DNA of 64,000 bases from Nageia nagi (Eukaryota; Pinophyta). Positions 1-10,870 of the stretch are shown in pieces. Location: assembly GCA_050084985.1 (NCBI GenBank), contig JBITNC010000001.1:127968001-128032000 (forward strand), read 5' to 3'. How positions within the stretch are numbered: position 1 is the first letter of the stretch; each line of letters starts with the position of its first letter. The translations under genes were made by a program, and so were the position numbers. The notes under the pieces are model-generated. The model worked only from the letters and a program-made list of their open reading frames with translations. It ran no database searches and was not told the origin of the DNA.

Positions 1-984
1 GATGCAGTTGTGATAGGTGATAACTCTATGCTTGAATTTCAAGACATGGAAAGCATGTTGATTCATGATAAGGTTCTTGAGAATGTGTTTTATGTTCCTA
101 AGTTAAGGATGAATCTTCTTTCCATAATCCAAGTTGCAAGAAAAGGGTACTCATTTGAGTTTGATTTTTAATCCTGATGCATTAAAAAAAGAATTGCCAC
201 ATTGGTTAAAGGATCACTAAAAGATGATCTATACATTATAGATCAAGTTCCAACAAAGATGTGTCTTACTACTTATGTGTGTTCTAGAGGCAATCTTTAG
301 CACCATCATTTAGGGCACCTTAACCACAAGAGTATTCAAGTCATGAAAGACCAAGAACTTTTGAAAGGTTTGCCTTTAATTGGTTTATGTGAGAAGTGCA
401 TCCTTGGCAAGATGTATAGATAAAGATTCAAAAAAGATAAGGTAACAAGAGCATCTCAACCTCTTCAAGTTGTACATTCAGATTTGATGGGTCGATTTTA
501 GACTAAGTCGCTTGGGGGAGCATCTTACATCTTAACCTTCATCTATGACTTTAGTAGGTAAATTTTGGCTATTCCACTTAAGCACAAAGATCAAACCTTT
601 GAGATTTTAAAGAACTTTAAGGCCTTAGTTGAGAACTAAAATAACTTTAAAATCAAGATTTTGAGATCAAATAATAGAGAAGAATATAATAGCAATGAAT
701 TTAATGTCTATTATGCTAAGTATGGAATCAAGAGGCAATTTACAATTCCATACACTCCTAGCAGAATGGTATTGCTGAAAGGAAAAATAGGATAATTATG
801 GAGATGGCTAGATGCATGTTGGGTACTCTTCTTAGTTTCTTATGGGGTGAAGCTATGAGCACTGCTATTTACACCTTGAATAGGTTTCTCACAAAAACTA
901 TTCAGGGTAAAACTCTTTTTGAAGCTTGGTCAGAAAGAAAACCTAACATTTCTTACCTTAGGGTTTTTGGTTGTGAAGCATTCT
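1..984 (+). pseudogene. Ty1/copia pol fragment (GAG-pre-integrase and integrase), truncated at both ends
   Basis: This fragment corresponds part for part to 13436-14430 of the plus-strand copia element downstream. It holds the stretch after the protease, the GAG-pre-integrase region and the integrase core. Readable pieces include HSDLMG near 480, which carries the first integrase aspartate, and YNSNEF near 690. The usual SDNGGEY motif reads SNNREEY, so the second catalytic aspartate is lost. Several in-frame stops and at least one frameshift are present. The longest open piece, 798-989, covers the C-terminal side of the core. Homology stops at about 984, right before the LTR that starts at 992, and the left end runs out of the window. 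Family and domain are clear; it is a dead relic. Confidence 0.85.
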
Positions 985-991
985 ATTGAAA

Positions 992-1482
992 TGTTTAATG
1001 CATTATTGTAAAAGTTTTGTAATAATATTCTATGTAAGTTCACTAATACTTAAGGGTATCATTTGATATCTTAAGTATTTAAGTGAATATGATAATGTAA
1101 CTTGTCCTACACTCTATGTCATGAGCATGCCCCTTGGGTAAAAAGATGTACATGTCATGCTTTTGTACATTGGATAAAAGGGTGATCCAGAGAGGGATTT
1201 TGGCCTATAAATAGAAGGCTCCTCTCTTTGGATCATATATCAATTTGTGGAGTAAAGTTATGTATAGGATAGTATTTAGGAGATGAGATTAGAAGATTTG
1301 TAAGAGTTCTTATTTGTGAATGAAATAAGATCTAGTTAGTGAATGTACTCCTAGTTGAAGGAACCACATACATCTTGAGTTATCTTTTTGAGATTGCTTT
1401 GTGATCTATTTAGATGTTATTTGTGAGCTTTCATGTGATCTTGAGAGTTTAGAGTTGTTTAGTTTATAGTTCAACTCTCTCA
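992..1482 (+). repeat. 5' LTR of the plus-strand copia element
   Basis: It starts TGTT and ends CA, followed by the primer-binding site. A TATAAATA box lies at 1206-1213. It matches 16977-17471 along its length, for example the TAATGCATTATTG start region, the ATGATAATGTAACTTGTCCTAC stretch near 1090 and the ATAAATAGAAGG box region. About eight bases near the start are missing compared with the 3' LTR, and the last 20 bases differ. Confidence 0.85.
1206..1213 (+). promoter_or_regulatory. TATA box of the plus-strand LTR promoter
   Basis: TATAAATA sits within the 5' LTR and is conserved in the 3' LTR at 17197-17204 and, on the other strand, in every minus-family LTR. This is the expected position for the RNA polymerase II start of the retroelement transcript. 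Confidence 0.6.
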
Positions 1483-1484
1483 TT

Positions 1485-1496
1485 TGGTATCAGAGC
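1485..1496 (+). other. Primer-binding site, initiator Met-tRNA
   Basis: TGGTATCAGAGC is the standard Ty1/copia primer site, complementary to the 3' end of plant initiator methionine tRNA. It lies three bases after the LTR end. Confidence 0.9.
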
Positions 1497-3540
1497 TTGG
1501 TGTGGAAGCTCTTTTTCAACATCTTGGTGATGTTCATTCCTCTCACTACTCTTCATTGTTGAGGTAAAACTCAAGAGAAGGTATAAATTCCTTCCTTCTT
1601 GATTATTTTTTTCATTAAGAATACTAACATATTTTGTGAGATGTGTTAGTTTCTTTTTTTTGCAATATGATAAAAAATAGCAATATAATGAAATGTTTTA
1701 TACTTACCTTTTTTAGTTACATTTTTTTTACAATACTATTTAAGAGGATAGTATACGAAAATTTGCATTTTTTTTTTCAAAAAAAAAGCTTATATTTAGC
1801 AATATATGGTAATGCAATCTTTTAATAATTTTTTTTGTTAGTTACAAAAGATATTCAATATATTGTTATAATTTGTTAGTTTGAAATAAAAAATATATAT
1901 TGATATTTTTGTTATAATTTTTTGTATTGTGTATAAAATTGTTATTATAATTTTTTTCACAATTATCTTACCTTGTTTTTTATTAAAAAAAGGGGGTGTA
2001 TTTTTTAAGGGGAACACAAAATATATTGTAAATATATTACATTGTAATATTTTTACTATATACATGTTTTATTAAAAAAAATATATATATTCAAAATATG
2101 GGGAGGAAAACTGAAATATTTTTTGCATTCATATAGTAAATTTTTTCAATGTTTACAATTATTTTTTGAAAACTTAAGCCTGACAATGGTGGCCTCCCTC
2201 CTTTCCTCCACAATGGTGGGCTAGCCTATTCTTGAGGGTTGGGTCATTCTCCTCCTATCAATTGTCATCCATAGCCCCTCTCCTTCGTCGTGTCAGCCTT
2301 TGCTCTGACGACCGTCTCCCTCCTCTTCTAGCCCTCTCATCTGTTGTTGAATGTTAGGCATAACTTATTTATTATTTCCCTTTTTTCCTTATTAGGCGAT
2401 GATTGTGCATGCTTAACCCCTCTTTACCTGTATATTTTAGCTCCTTTTGCGATTTTTTTTAACCCCTTTGCACCTTTTTTTGAGAACCCCTTTGTGCATG
2501 TATATTCCAACCCTCTGTTTACTTGTAGCTTGCTCGTCACCAAGCTCTTGTTTTTTTTTGGGTAGTCTTTGTAAGTGTTTTATTAAAAAGTCTTTTTTGA
2601 AGCTTCTTACCTACCTTTTTTTTTGGCACTCCATTAATACTCTTGCTTATTTGTTATGCGAGTTCCTTTTTTTTACCAATAATTAGATGCATGGAGTAAA
2701 ATGCAAAAGAAGTATTAAATTTGATGACGAAACTAATGCATTTAGGTGGAGTATGGGTTTTATCTATCATATTAAATGCATTAAGTGGAGTAAGGATTAC
2801 ACCTAAGCTTTTAATGTCTTACAAGTAATCATTTTTTTAATTCAATGCTTGAAAGGTGAATCATGTTTTGAATACTCTTTATATATATATGGAATTGTGC
2901 AAAATAAAGAATGATGTAAAGATGTACTTTAGGGGTTGTAAACAAAACCTATTGGACTCTTAAGTTTCAAATTGCAAATGGATGATGTTTTATCTATGCA
3001 TGTTACTTCATGATTCATACTTTTGCTTTATTTATTTATGCAAAATCGTAAACATTGAAATGAGAAACTCCATAAAAATGAACACATCCACACACACATT
3101 CCACAACATGACTTGTTTGGGGAGCCATGAGATGAGGATAGGCAGACTAGAGCCTTTAAGTTCGATGATCAAATGGTGAAAAATTCGCACTTCTCAATTG
3201 CCCCTAAGTCCTCTGTTGGTTTGGATATAACTCTAATAGGTGGATAGGCATGTGTGTAGTGATACCACATGTTTGCATGTCCATTCAGGGATTATGTTGA
3301 TAACCTAGAAGAATAACTTAAAACCTAATCAAGATTAATAATTTGGTCGATCCAATATACGTCATAACCTTAGAAAATAGTAGGTACTCCTTGTGAGAGT
3401 ATAATACTAGACCAAGATGAACTGGTTGAGGATTGGTTGCACTTGGGCTCCTCTTGTGTGGGCATATAGGTAAAGGCCTAATTTTAGATAAAAAATAAGC
3501 TTCAATAATGTCACTCTACATCTACAATTTTTGAGATGAG
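1497..3540 (+). other. Long untranslated leader of the plus-strand copia element, first part
   Basis: The first 100 bases match the minus-strand element, including a splice-donor-like AAG|GTATAA at 1580/1581. 1610-2170 is very AT-rich with no supported ORF. 2180-2360 is an abrupt C-rich, GC-richer patch of unknown origin. 2340-2700 is pyrimidine-rich. About 2930-3480 is the leader block conserved in all three elements of the window, seen in reverse orientation at 8815-9420 and 62340-62960. The leader resumes after the nested insertion at 12154 and ends at the gag ATG at 12329. Confidence 0.6.
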
Positions 3541-3545
3541 AAATG
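3541..3545. repeat. Target-site duplication AAATG, left copy
   Basis: AAATG directly precedes the LTR at 3546 and recurs at 12149-12153 directly after the other LTR. Five bases is the normal Ty1/copia duplication. Confidence 0.9.
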
Positions 3546-4028
3546 TGAAGGATTTAGACTAGATCTAAACAAATCCTCAAGGACCAAGACTAGGAAACTC
3601 AATCATACACAAGTTAACACCATTCACACAAGATAACACAAGTGTAATGTGGTTCCTCCCTCCTTGGGAGTACATCCACAACTAGTATCTCAATTCTCAA
3701 GTATGCCCCTCTTACAACTATTCTCTTCCTCTCCTACACAACTAGTAGAGTAATCTTACTTCAAAAACTTAGTTATGTTACAAGAGGAGAGGCCCTCTAT
3801 TTATAACTTGAGAGCACCTCCCTAACCTCCCTTTAACCTAAGGGTAAGGTTAGGGTTACAATAAATGTATCATCTAACTTTAACCTACCAACTAACCACT
3901 TGGCAAAGTCAAAGTCTACATAATAAAGAATTCAATTAATCCCTTAAGGTATCTACATACCCTTTAAGTGATTAATTGAATTTACAAGGAGTTTAGATAT
4001 TCATAATATTTCATTACAAATTCGAACA
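3546..4028 (-). repeat. 3' LTR of the nested minus-strand copia element
   Basis: On the minus strand it starts TGTTCG and ends CCTTCA. It is the same length as 11666-12148 with about a dozen mismatches. The TATA box is at 3798-3805 on the minus strand. The polypurine tract lies just outside at about 4029-4041. Confidence 0.93.
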
Positions 4029-4041
4029 CTCGCCCTTAATG
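4029..4041 (-). other. Polypurine tract of the nested copia element
   Basis: Minus-strand TTAAGGGCGAGTG abuts the 3' LTR. The same site in the right-hand element, 57399-57411, reads TTAAGGGGGAGTG, so this copy has one G to C change. It is the expected plus-strand primer site for reverse transcription. Confidence 0.8.
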
Positions 4042-4514
4042 CAATATTGGGATAGAGAGTAGAAGAGAGAAGAGAGAGAGTAAGAGAGAGTTCTCCTCCA
4101 TAGAGATACAAGTGGAGATGAGAATATTTACATATTTGAGAATCTTTTTGAGAACTAGTTTGAGACTCACTACATTACCATTTGACAAAAAATATTTTAC
4201 AATACAATCATTAACCACAACTGGTTTCACTGTACATAGTAGTTGATCAACTTTAAGCTGATATGTGAGTCTCCATAAGCTTGCTTACACAAGGTGAGTA
4301 ACCTGCATTTCTGAAGAAGATCTTGCATGCTATAAGTAACTCATGAACAAAATCAGTTAGATGCATCATATATTCAAATAAGAGAATCAAATAATGCCAT
4401 CTTATAAATAACTGATCAATGGTGCATTATAAGTCATCACGGAGATGCCAAGCCATCACTCATAGTCACCTGTTGTATATAGACATGTGTTGATTATTAA
4501 TAGAGCATAAAAAT

Positions 4515-4800
4515 TGTACGAGTTTCTCACACAGAGCAAACTCACCACGGAGGTATAGAATGTACAATAAGTTCCTCACGTAGAGCAAACTTACCATGAA
4601 GGTATATTAATTATATGCTCAAAAATTGTACAAGTTTCTCACTCAGAGCAAACTTACCACGGAGGTATAGAATGTACAACAAGTTTGTCACGCAGAGCAA
4701 ACTTACCATGGAGGTATAAAATAATCAACACTCTATAACAACAATTGTACAACAAGTTTGTCATGCAGACAAACTTACCACGGAGGTATAGAATGTACAA
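4515..4800 (-). repeat. Tandem hairpin repeats in the 3' untranslated region of the nested copia element
   Basis: There are five imperfect units of about 50-65 bases, each holding a short inverted repeat around a loop with the core CACGCAGAG, then CCACGGAGGTATA. Stem pairs seen include GAGTTT/AAACTC and AAGTTTG/CAAACTT. In the second unit (near 4570) the arms no longer match fully. The array lies between the pol stop and the polypurine tract, in the same place as 57894-58290 of the right-hand element. Confidence 0.8.
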
Positions 4801-4844
4801 TCAAAAAGGCCTCTTAGAGGTAAGTTGTCATCACTAACAAAAGT

Positions 4845-7800
4845 TCAAACTTCACTCCCCCTTGAGGGCAACTTCACCAACCCTAGAGAATCCCTAAGCT
4901 TGTTGAACTGAGCTTCAGGAAGGGGCTTGGTGAACAAATCAGCAGTTTTTAGTAGATGGACAATACTTCAAGTGTATGATGTCATCTAGAACCTTCTCCT
5001 TGATAAAATGGGCTTGGATTTCCACATGTTTGGTTCTTGATGGAACACAGGATTCTTAGCCAAAGAGATAGTGATTGATTGTCTGAAGAAATAAGAGATG
5101 AGCCATTTTGCTTATACCCAATTTTGTTCAGAAGATGCCTTAGCTAAATAGCATCTTGGGCAGCAACAGACATGGCTTGATATTCAACTTCGGTGGTAGA
5201 AAGAGTCACAGTAGGTTACTTCTTGGAAGCCCAAGAGATAGCACCTAAACCAATGCTAAACACATATGCAGAGGTTGATTTTTTGTCATTTTATCTCCCC
5301 CATAATCAGAATCTGAGAACCCTAGAGAATAATTGAGGGCACTTTGGAATACTTAAGAGCAAGATCCTTAGTCCCTGCCACATACCTTAAATTTTCTTAA
5401 CAGATTGAGGTGGTCAACATATGGTTTTTGCATGAATCATGCCATCAGATTCACTGCAAAGGCAATATCAAGATGAGAGATAGTCAGATACAGAAGACTA
5501 CCAATCAATTGCCTATAAGTTGTAGCATCACCAACTGAGAATCTGAGCTCAGAGATACCACGATTCCAGGAGAAAAGGTATTGTAGCATATTTACACTCC
5601 ATTCCAAACTTTTGCAAGATGTCTGATATATACTTAGATTTACTAAGATAAGTACAATCTTTATGTTGGTATACTTACATCCCAAATAGTAATGTAATAG
5701 ACCTAGATCAGTCATTTCAAATGTTGCCTTCAGTTTGGATATGCACTCTTGGATGATTTCAATATTGTTACCTGTTATGAGAAGATTATCCACATAAAGG
5801 AGAATTAAGACCACATCTTTTCCTTGATTGAGTACATAGAGATCTGAGTCAGAGAAGCACTTGGAAAAACCAATATCTACAAAGAATCCTAAAATTTTCT
5901 TGTACCATGCTCTAGTGCTTATTTAAGTCCATACAAAGACTTCTTTAGCTTGCACACAAGAGACTTTTTTCCTTCTGGAATAAATCCTTCTGGTTGATTC
6001 ATGTAGATTTCTACATCCAAGTCACCATTGAGAAATGCACTCTTGACATCAAGTTGAAAAGCTTTCCATCCTTGAGCTGCAGAAAGAGCAAAGATTATCC
6101 TGACAGTAGGCATCTTGCCATAGGAGCAAAGGTTTCCTTATAATCAATACCATATTTTTGAGTGAATCCTTTGGCCACTAACCTTGCTTTGTATTTTTCA
6201 ATTTTTCCATCAAATTATACTTGACCTTGTATATCCATTTATTTCCAATCACATTTTTCTCATTGGGATAAGGAACCAATTCCCAAGTTTCATTTTTCAT
6301 GAGCACCTCATACTCAACTTTCATAGCTTCCATCCAACACTCTTACTTAGAAGCTTCGTTGAAGGTTGATGGCTCATGTGTATTATCAATTTTGGCAAAT
6401 AAAGAGTTATTCAAGGTCATACTCCTTGTAATTCTCTAAGCTGGAGAATTTTGCTCTTGTGGTGACTTCCCTACATGATCATCCAACCAGTTAGGTGCAG
6501 GCAAAGAATCATCTGAATCAGACACCTCAGCATGAGAGGTCGTATCCTCAGGAAGTTCATTGAACTTGACATCCCTAGAAACAAAGACTATTTTATGGGA
6601 TGAGGAGTAGAGCCTATAACCTCTATGCTGATTATCATACCCCATAAAGATGCATTTTTCTAATCTTTTATCCAACTTCTTTCTTTTCTCTGAGGTAATG
6701 AAGGCAAATGCATCACAATGAAGACCCTGAAGTGTGAGAGGTTAGGTTTCTTTCCTGTCCATGCTTCATACAGAGTTTTACCTTCAACTGCCTTAGTAGG
6801 ACACCTATTTAGGGTGTGAATAGCAATGTGAAAGCTTCACCCCATAAGAAACTAGGAAGGTTACCCAACATGCACCTTGCCATTTCCATAATGGTTCGAT
6901 TCTTCCTTTCAGCAACTCCATTTTGCTGAGGGGTGTAAGGGATTGTGAATTACCGCTTGATCCCATGTTTAACATAATAGTCGTTAAACTCATTGCTATT
7001 ATACTCACCCCCATTATCAGATCTCAGCATCTTTATTTTAAAATTAGTTTGATTTTCAACAAGTTCTTGAAGTCTTTAAACTTGTCAAAAGTTTGATCCT
7101 TGTGCTCAAGTAGATAACCAAATGTCATCCTACTGAAGTCATCAATGAAGGTCAAAACATAAGAAGTTCCCCCTAGAGACTTAGTCTGAAATGGACCCAT
7201 CAAATCTGAATGCACAAGTTGAAGAGGACAAGTATCTCGAGTTGCCTTATCTTTTTCAAACTTTTGCCTATTCATCTTTCCTAGAATGCACCTTTCACAG
7301 AGACCAATTTGGGTGAAATATTAGGTAAACCTTCCACAAGTTCTTGAGTTTTCATAGCTTGAATACTCTTGTGGTTAAGGTGCCCTAATCATTGATGCCA
7401 AAGATTACCCTTTGAACAAACATTTGCAGCAAGACAAATCTTTGAAGGAACTTGATCCACAATATAAAGGTCATCCTTTACTGATCCTTTCATGAAGGTG
7501 GCAAGTCCTTTCTTAACACACCAGGAGTGTGAGGTAAACTCAAATGAGTATCCTTTCCTTGTAATCTGAATTATGGAGATGAGATTCATCCTAAGTTTAG
7601 GCACATAAAAGACATTATCAAGAGTTTTCCATGAATCTTCACACTCCCTATTCCTTGAACATCAAGGACTGTATTATCACCTATCACAACTGCATCCTTT
7701 TTGTACTTATGAAAGTTTTCAAACTTATCCTTTTCATAACACATGTGATTAGTGCATTCTGAATCAACAATCCAATCATTTGAAATAGTTTGAGTCACTG

Positions 7801-8738
7801 AGTGGTAGGCAACAGTAGCAGTATGCTTGTTCTTCTTTTTATTATTGAAATTTCTCACATTTGCATTTCCCTTGCCTTTTTGAGCAAATTTATTTTTGCG
7901 AAAATCAACTCTTTGTGCCCAAAGATGCCACAAAAGTTACAATTTTTATCAAAATTTTCCTAAGATGTTGGATTACTTGATCCAACTTTGTCATTCCTTT
8001 ACCTGAAGTTGCCATTATTTTTGCCCTTTTTCTCATACTTCTTGAAGGTAGATGAGGACTTGTTATATTTGAATTTATAATGTTTGAACTTCTTCTTGAA
8101 AGGAGTTTTGGTTGCTCCTAGAGCAATGCTATTGTCCTTTGGAGAAAGGTTCAACATTTTCTTGTTCAAAGTTTCCTCATGCTTCAGAAGGAGTCTAGAA
8201 AGGTTATCAAAAGAGATGACATCTTCTTCATCATCAAGCCTTGTTTCCATAACGTGACAAAGTTACTAAACTTTGTAGTAAGGCTTTGAAGAATGATGAA
8301 GACCATGAACTCATCATTGATCCAGTTGCACCCATAGCTAACCAATTATGTCCTGAGGTTAATGATTTTGTTCAAGTAGATAGAAGCACTTTCATCTTCA
8401 CCTTGATGATATTGCAACAACTTTTGTAGAATGGTGAACCTCTTTGAAAATTTTGACCCAAGGTAAATTTTCTTTAGCCTATCCCAAGCTTCCTTTGCTG
8501 ATGTTGAAGAAGTGATCATGAGAAGGATGTCATCTGAAACTGCACGATAAATCATTGAAGTTGCTAACTCATTTTTTGAGTTGTATACTTCAAGAGCCTT
8601 CTCATCAGTAGGAGTGACCAAGTCTTCATTAACTGTCTGCCATAGCTTCCTTGCTTGTAACTCAACTTTCATACGAGGTTCCCATATTCCAAAGTTGGAA
8701 CCATCGAGTATATGCTTGGGAACGAAGGTTTCAACCAT
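4845..8738 (-). pseudogene. Degenerate copia gag-pol polyprotein of the nested element
   Basis: In a full element this polyprotein makes capsid, protease, integrase and reverse transcriptase/RNase H. The start ATG is at 8738-8736, directly after a splice-acceptor-like TTTGTAG, and gag reads openly from there down to about 8346. The terminal stop is at 4847-4845 after GSEV. The frame shifts repeatedly: open pieces 8346-8738, 7999-8250, 7586-7933, 7389-7604, 7033-7275, 6436-6675, 5919-6113 and 5437-5814 use different frames. The zinc knuckle starts CNFCGIFGHKE but loses its last cysteine to a frameshift. The protease motif reads DSECT instead of DSGCT or DTGCT, and the RT box reads YVDN instead of YVDD. 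The total span matches the 3927-nt frame of the right-hand copy. It is clearly dead. Confidence 0.93.
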
Positions 8739-8740
8739 TG

Positions 8741-9189
8741 CTACAAAAAAAAGTAAATATGCAATAAGAATGCAAATTTTTACAATTCTATACATATAAA
8801 ACATCTAATAAGCAAACATGTTCCACATGTGCAAACTTATAAACCACGATCTATAGAAGGATAAAGTTGAGGTTGTTTTCTTGTATAGAATTAGGCCTTC
8901 ACCTGGATGCTCGCAAGGTGGAGCCCAGGTACTACAGTCCTCAACTAGTTCACCTTCGTCAATAATATACTCTCACAAGGAGAAGTACTAACTATTTTCC
9001 AAGGATCCAACGTATCTTGGACTAGCCATTTTAATTATCTTTTTAAGGTTTTCAGTTTTTCTCCTAGGTTATCAGGATAATCCCTGAATGGACATGCAGA
9101 CATGTGGTATCACTACACACATGCCTATCCACCTAATAGAGTTATGTCCAATCCAACAGAGGTCTTAGGGGCAATTAAGATGGACTTAC
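8741..9189 (-). other. Conserved leader block; candidate short intron just upstream of gag
   Basis: On the minus strand this block begins with GTAAGTCC after GTGGTG and ends with a T-run and TTTGTAG, just ahead of the gag ATG. The same boundaries occur in the right-hand element at 62734 and 62277, giving 449 and 458 bases. The plus-strand element keeps the acceptor-like end (12325) but not the GTAAGT. The block is alignable in all three elements although it has no conserved ORF. Splicing is my inference from the site sequences only; a longer intron using the donor at 11526 is also possible. Confidence 0.45.
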
Positions 9190-9990
9190 CACCACTTGGG
9201 TATTCGAACTAAAAAGGCTCCAGTCTACCCTGTCCTCACCTCGTGGCTCCCCAAACAAGTCATGTTGTGGGAAAATACATGCAAATGTGTTCATTTTAGG
9301 GGTTACTTTCAATATTTTGCATATTTGCAAGTATAAAGCAAATGTGCAAAAATATAAAGTAAAGTGAAAATACTCCATCCACACGAACTTGAAACCTTAA
9401 GAGTCCAATGGGTTTTGTACTAACCCCTAAAGGACTTTTACATTTTTCATATTTTTGCTCAAGTTCAAAAATAATGAATTTTACAAAGGCTAAGTCCTAC
9501 TTAGCATTAATCCATAACTTAAACATACATTATTACATGACTTAAAATTAAGTAATAAACATGCATCATGCATTATTTAACTTAAAATTTTAAGTACTAA
9601 GCATGCTTGATTCCTAACAAGGTTAAGAGGCATGCATGATAAACTTAGCATGCAAGATCCATAAAGATTTAAGTAAAAAATTATACTATTTTTACTTAAA
9701 GTGCTAAAAACTTGGATGCTAAAAAATTGTGTTTAAATATGGTTCCCCCCTTTTTTTTGTTAAGTAATGTGATATCCCAAAAAAAGTTTGGATGCTATAA
9801 TTGGGCTTTGAAGTAGGCATTTTAAGTAAATATAGCCTTTGTTTACTTAAAAAAAGACTTTAGGGAAAAACCCTTAAATGTTGAATTTTGACCAAGGCAA
9901 AAAAAAATCTAATCCCTACATTAAGGCTCAACAACTATTGTTGAAAAAAAATAGGGAAGGTGCCAAGGTAAGCTGTGTGGAGGTTGAGAG
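9190..9990 (-). other. AT-rich part of the nested element's leader
   Basis: The segment is rich in TTAAGT/ACTTAA words and CATGCATCATGCATT motifs. It aligns with 62740-63690 of the right-hand element, where one section is expanded into three 79-bp repeats. The open frame at 9175-9384 is not preserved as a protein between copies. No gene seen. Confidence 0.5.
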
Positions 9991-10209
9991 GTTGGATAGA
10001 GGTGGCAGAAGCCAAATTCAGTGAGGAGGAGGAGGCCATTTAGGGTGGTGGAGGTTCGCATGGGTAGGGGGTGTGCCAGTGTAGTCTGTCAGGGTGGAAG
10101 AAGCACAGGCGAAGTCGGCAAGTCACGTGGGGCAGCTGTTGACCATCCAATTCGTGATTGCAGGGTGGTGAGGGAGGAGGGGCATGTTAAAAAGGATTTA
10201 AGCATGAAA
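9991..10209. other. GC-rich segment of unknown origin in the leader
   Basis: This segment is much richer in G on the plus strand than its surroundings. It has an open frame of 76 codons at 10021-10251 on the plus strand that I do not recognise. It has no visible counterpart in the leaders of the other two elements and sits directly next to the PPR-like segment, so it may be part of the same acquired sequence. Confidence 0.35.
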
Positions 10210-10870
10210 CAACTAGTTTGTGCATATCCTGTGATCATTTGTAGGCCATGAAACTCTTGGCTGTATCATGCATGAGAAACTATTCATGGATCGGCATCAA
10301 TGTATCCATTTGGGGCATATCCTGCAATCATCGTAGGCCATGAAACTTTGTCTGAATCATGCATCATGTTTAAAAAATTGCATGTATATCTTGCAATCAT
10401 TGCAGTCCATGAAATGGTGTCAGCATCATGCATATAGATAAACAACTCACATGTAGCCTTCATGCGTATTCGTTTGGTGTATATCTTGTGATCATTGTAG
10501 TCCATGAGATGTGGTCTGCACCATGCATCTTGGCAAACAATTTGGCATGCATAGCCTGTGATCATTACAGTCTAAGAAACATGGCCTGCATCATGCATCA
10601 CACCAAACAATCCATGTACCATGTTGTGCATATCCTTGAACGAGACTGCATCTGGATGAGGCATTTTGCATGGATATCTTACGATCATTGGAGTCCATGT
10701 AACGTTGTCTGCAGGATGCATTTGGTCAAACAATTCATGGTCCCTTTCAATGTATCCATTGGGTGTATATCTGGCAAGCATCAGAGACAGAAGACTACAT
10801 TTTGGGGAGGCAGTTTGTCAAACAATTCGTGGAGATGACATCTTGATGAGGCATTTTGTCAAACAGGTCG
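10210..10870 (-). pseudogene. Captured pentatricopeptide-repeat (PPR) gene fragment inside the copia leader
   Basis: The minus strand encodes a run of at least five, probably six, degenerate PPR units of the 31-residue S type. Readable cores are DNVTWTPMIVRY (near 10690), GHVS-stop-TVMITGYA (near 10570), DHISWTTMITRYTPNEY (near 10500, in a shifted frame), DTISWTAMIARY (near 10410) and DKVSWPTMIAGYAPNGYID (near 10335). The pieces 10284-10565 and 10572-10781 share a frame and are separated by one stop where the motif expects tryptophan. In DNA the recurring word is GTCCATGAA on the plus strand, with common spacings of about 92 and 71 bases. PPR proteins bind organellar RNA; this fragment lacks start, targeting peptide and C-terminal domain. 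It lies in the sense direction of the retroelement. I infer transduplication from a host gene. Confidence 0.8.

Noticed and set aside
1485-1496. tRNA gene
   Set aside because: Only the 12-base primer-binding site complementary to initiator Met-tRNA is present here and at 11653-11664; no cloverleaf can be formed.
1643-2565. Several short open frames rich in phenylalanine, leucine and isoleucine
   Set aside because: They come from T-rich sequence in both orientations with no motif or conservation.
4515-4800. CRISPR-like array of short repeats with palindromic cores
   Set aside because: Units are diverged, spacers are not unique segments of constant size, and the array sits in the 3' untranslated region of a plant retroelement.
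6805-7014. Minus-strand open frame over the integrase of the nested element
   Set aside because: It is a shifted frame of integrase sequence; the same shadow occurs at 60330-60536.
9175-9384. Minus-strand open frame in the conserved leader
   Set aside because: The frame is not kept in the right-hand copy even though the DNA aligns, so it is not treated as a gene.
10021-10251. Plus-strand open frame of 76 codons in the GC-rich leader segment
   Set aside because: No family resemblance, and it runs opposite to the element and the PPR fragment; probably chance in GC-rich sequence.
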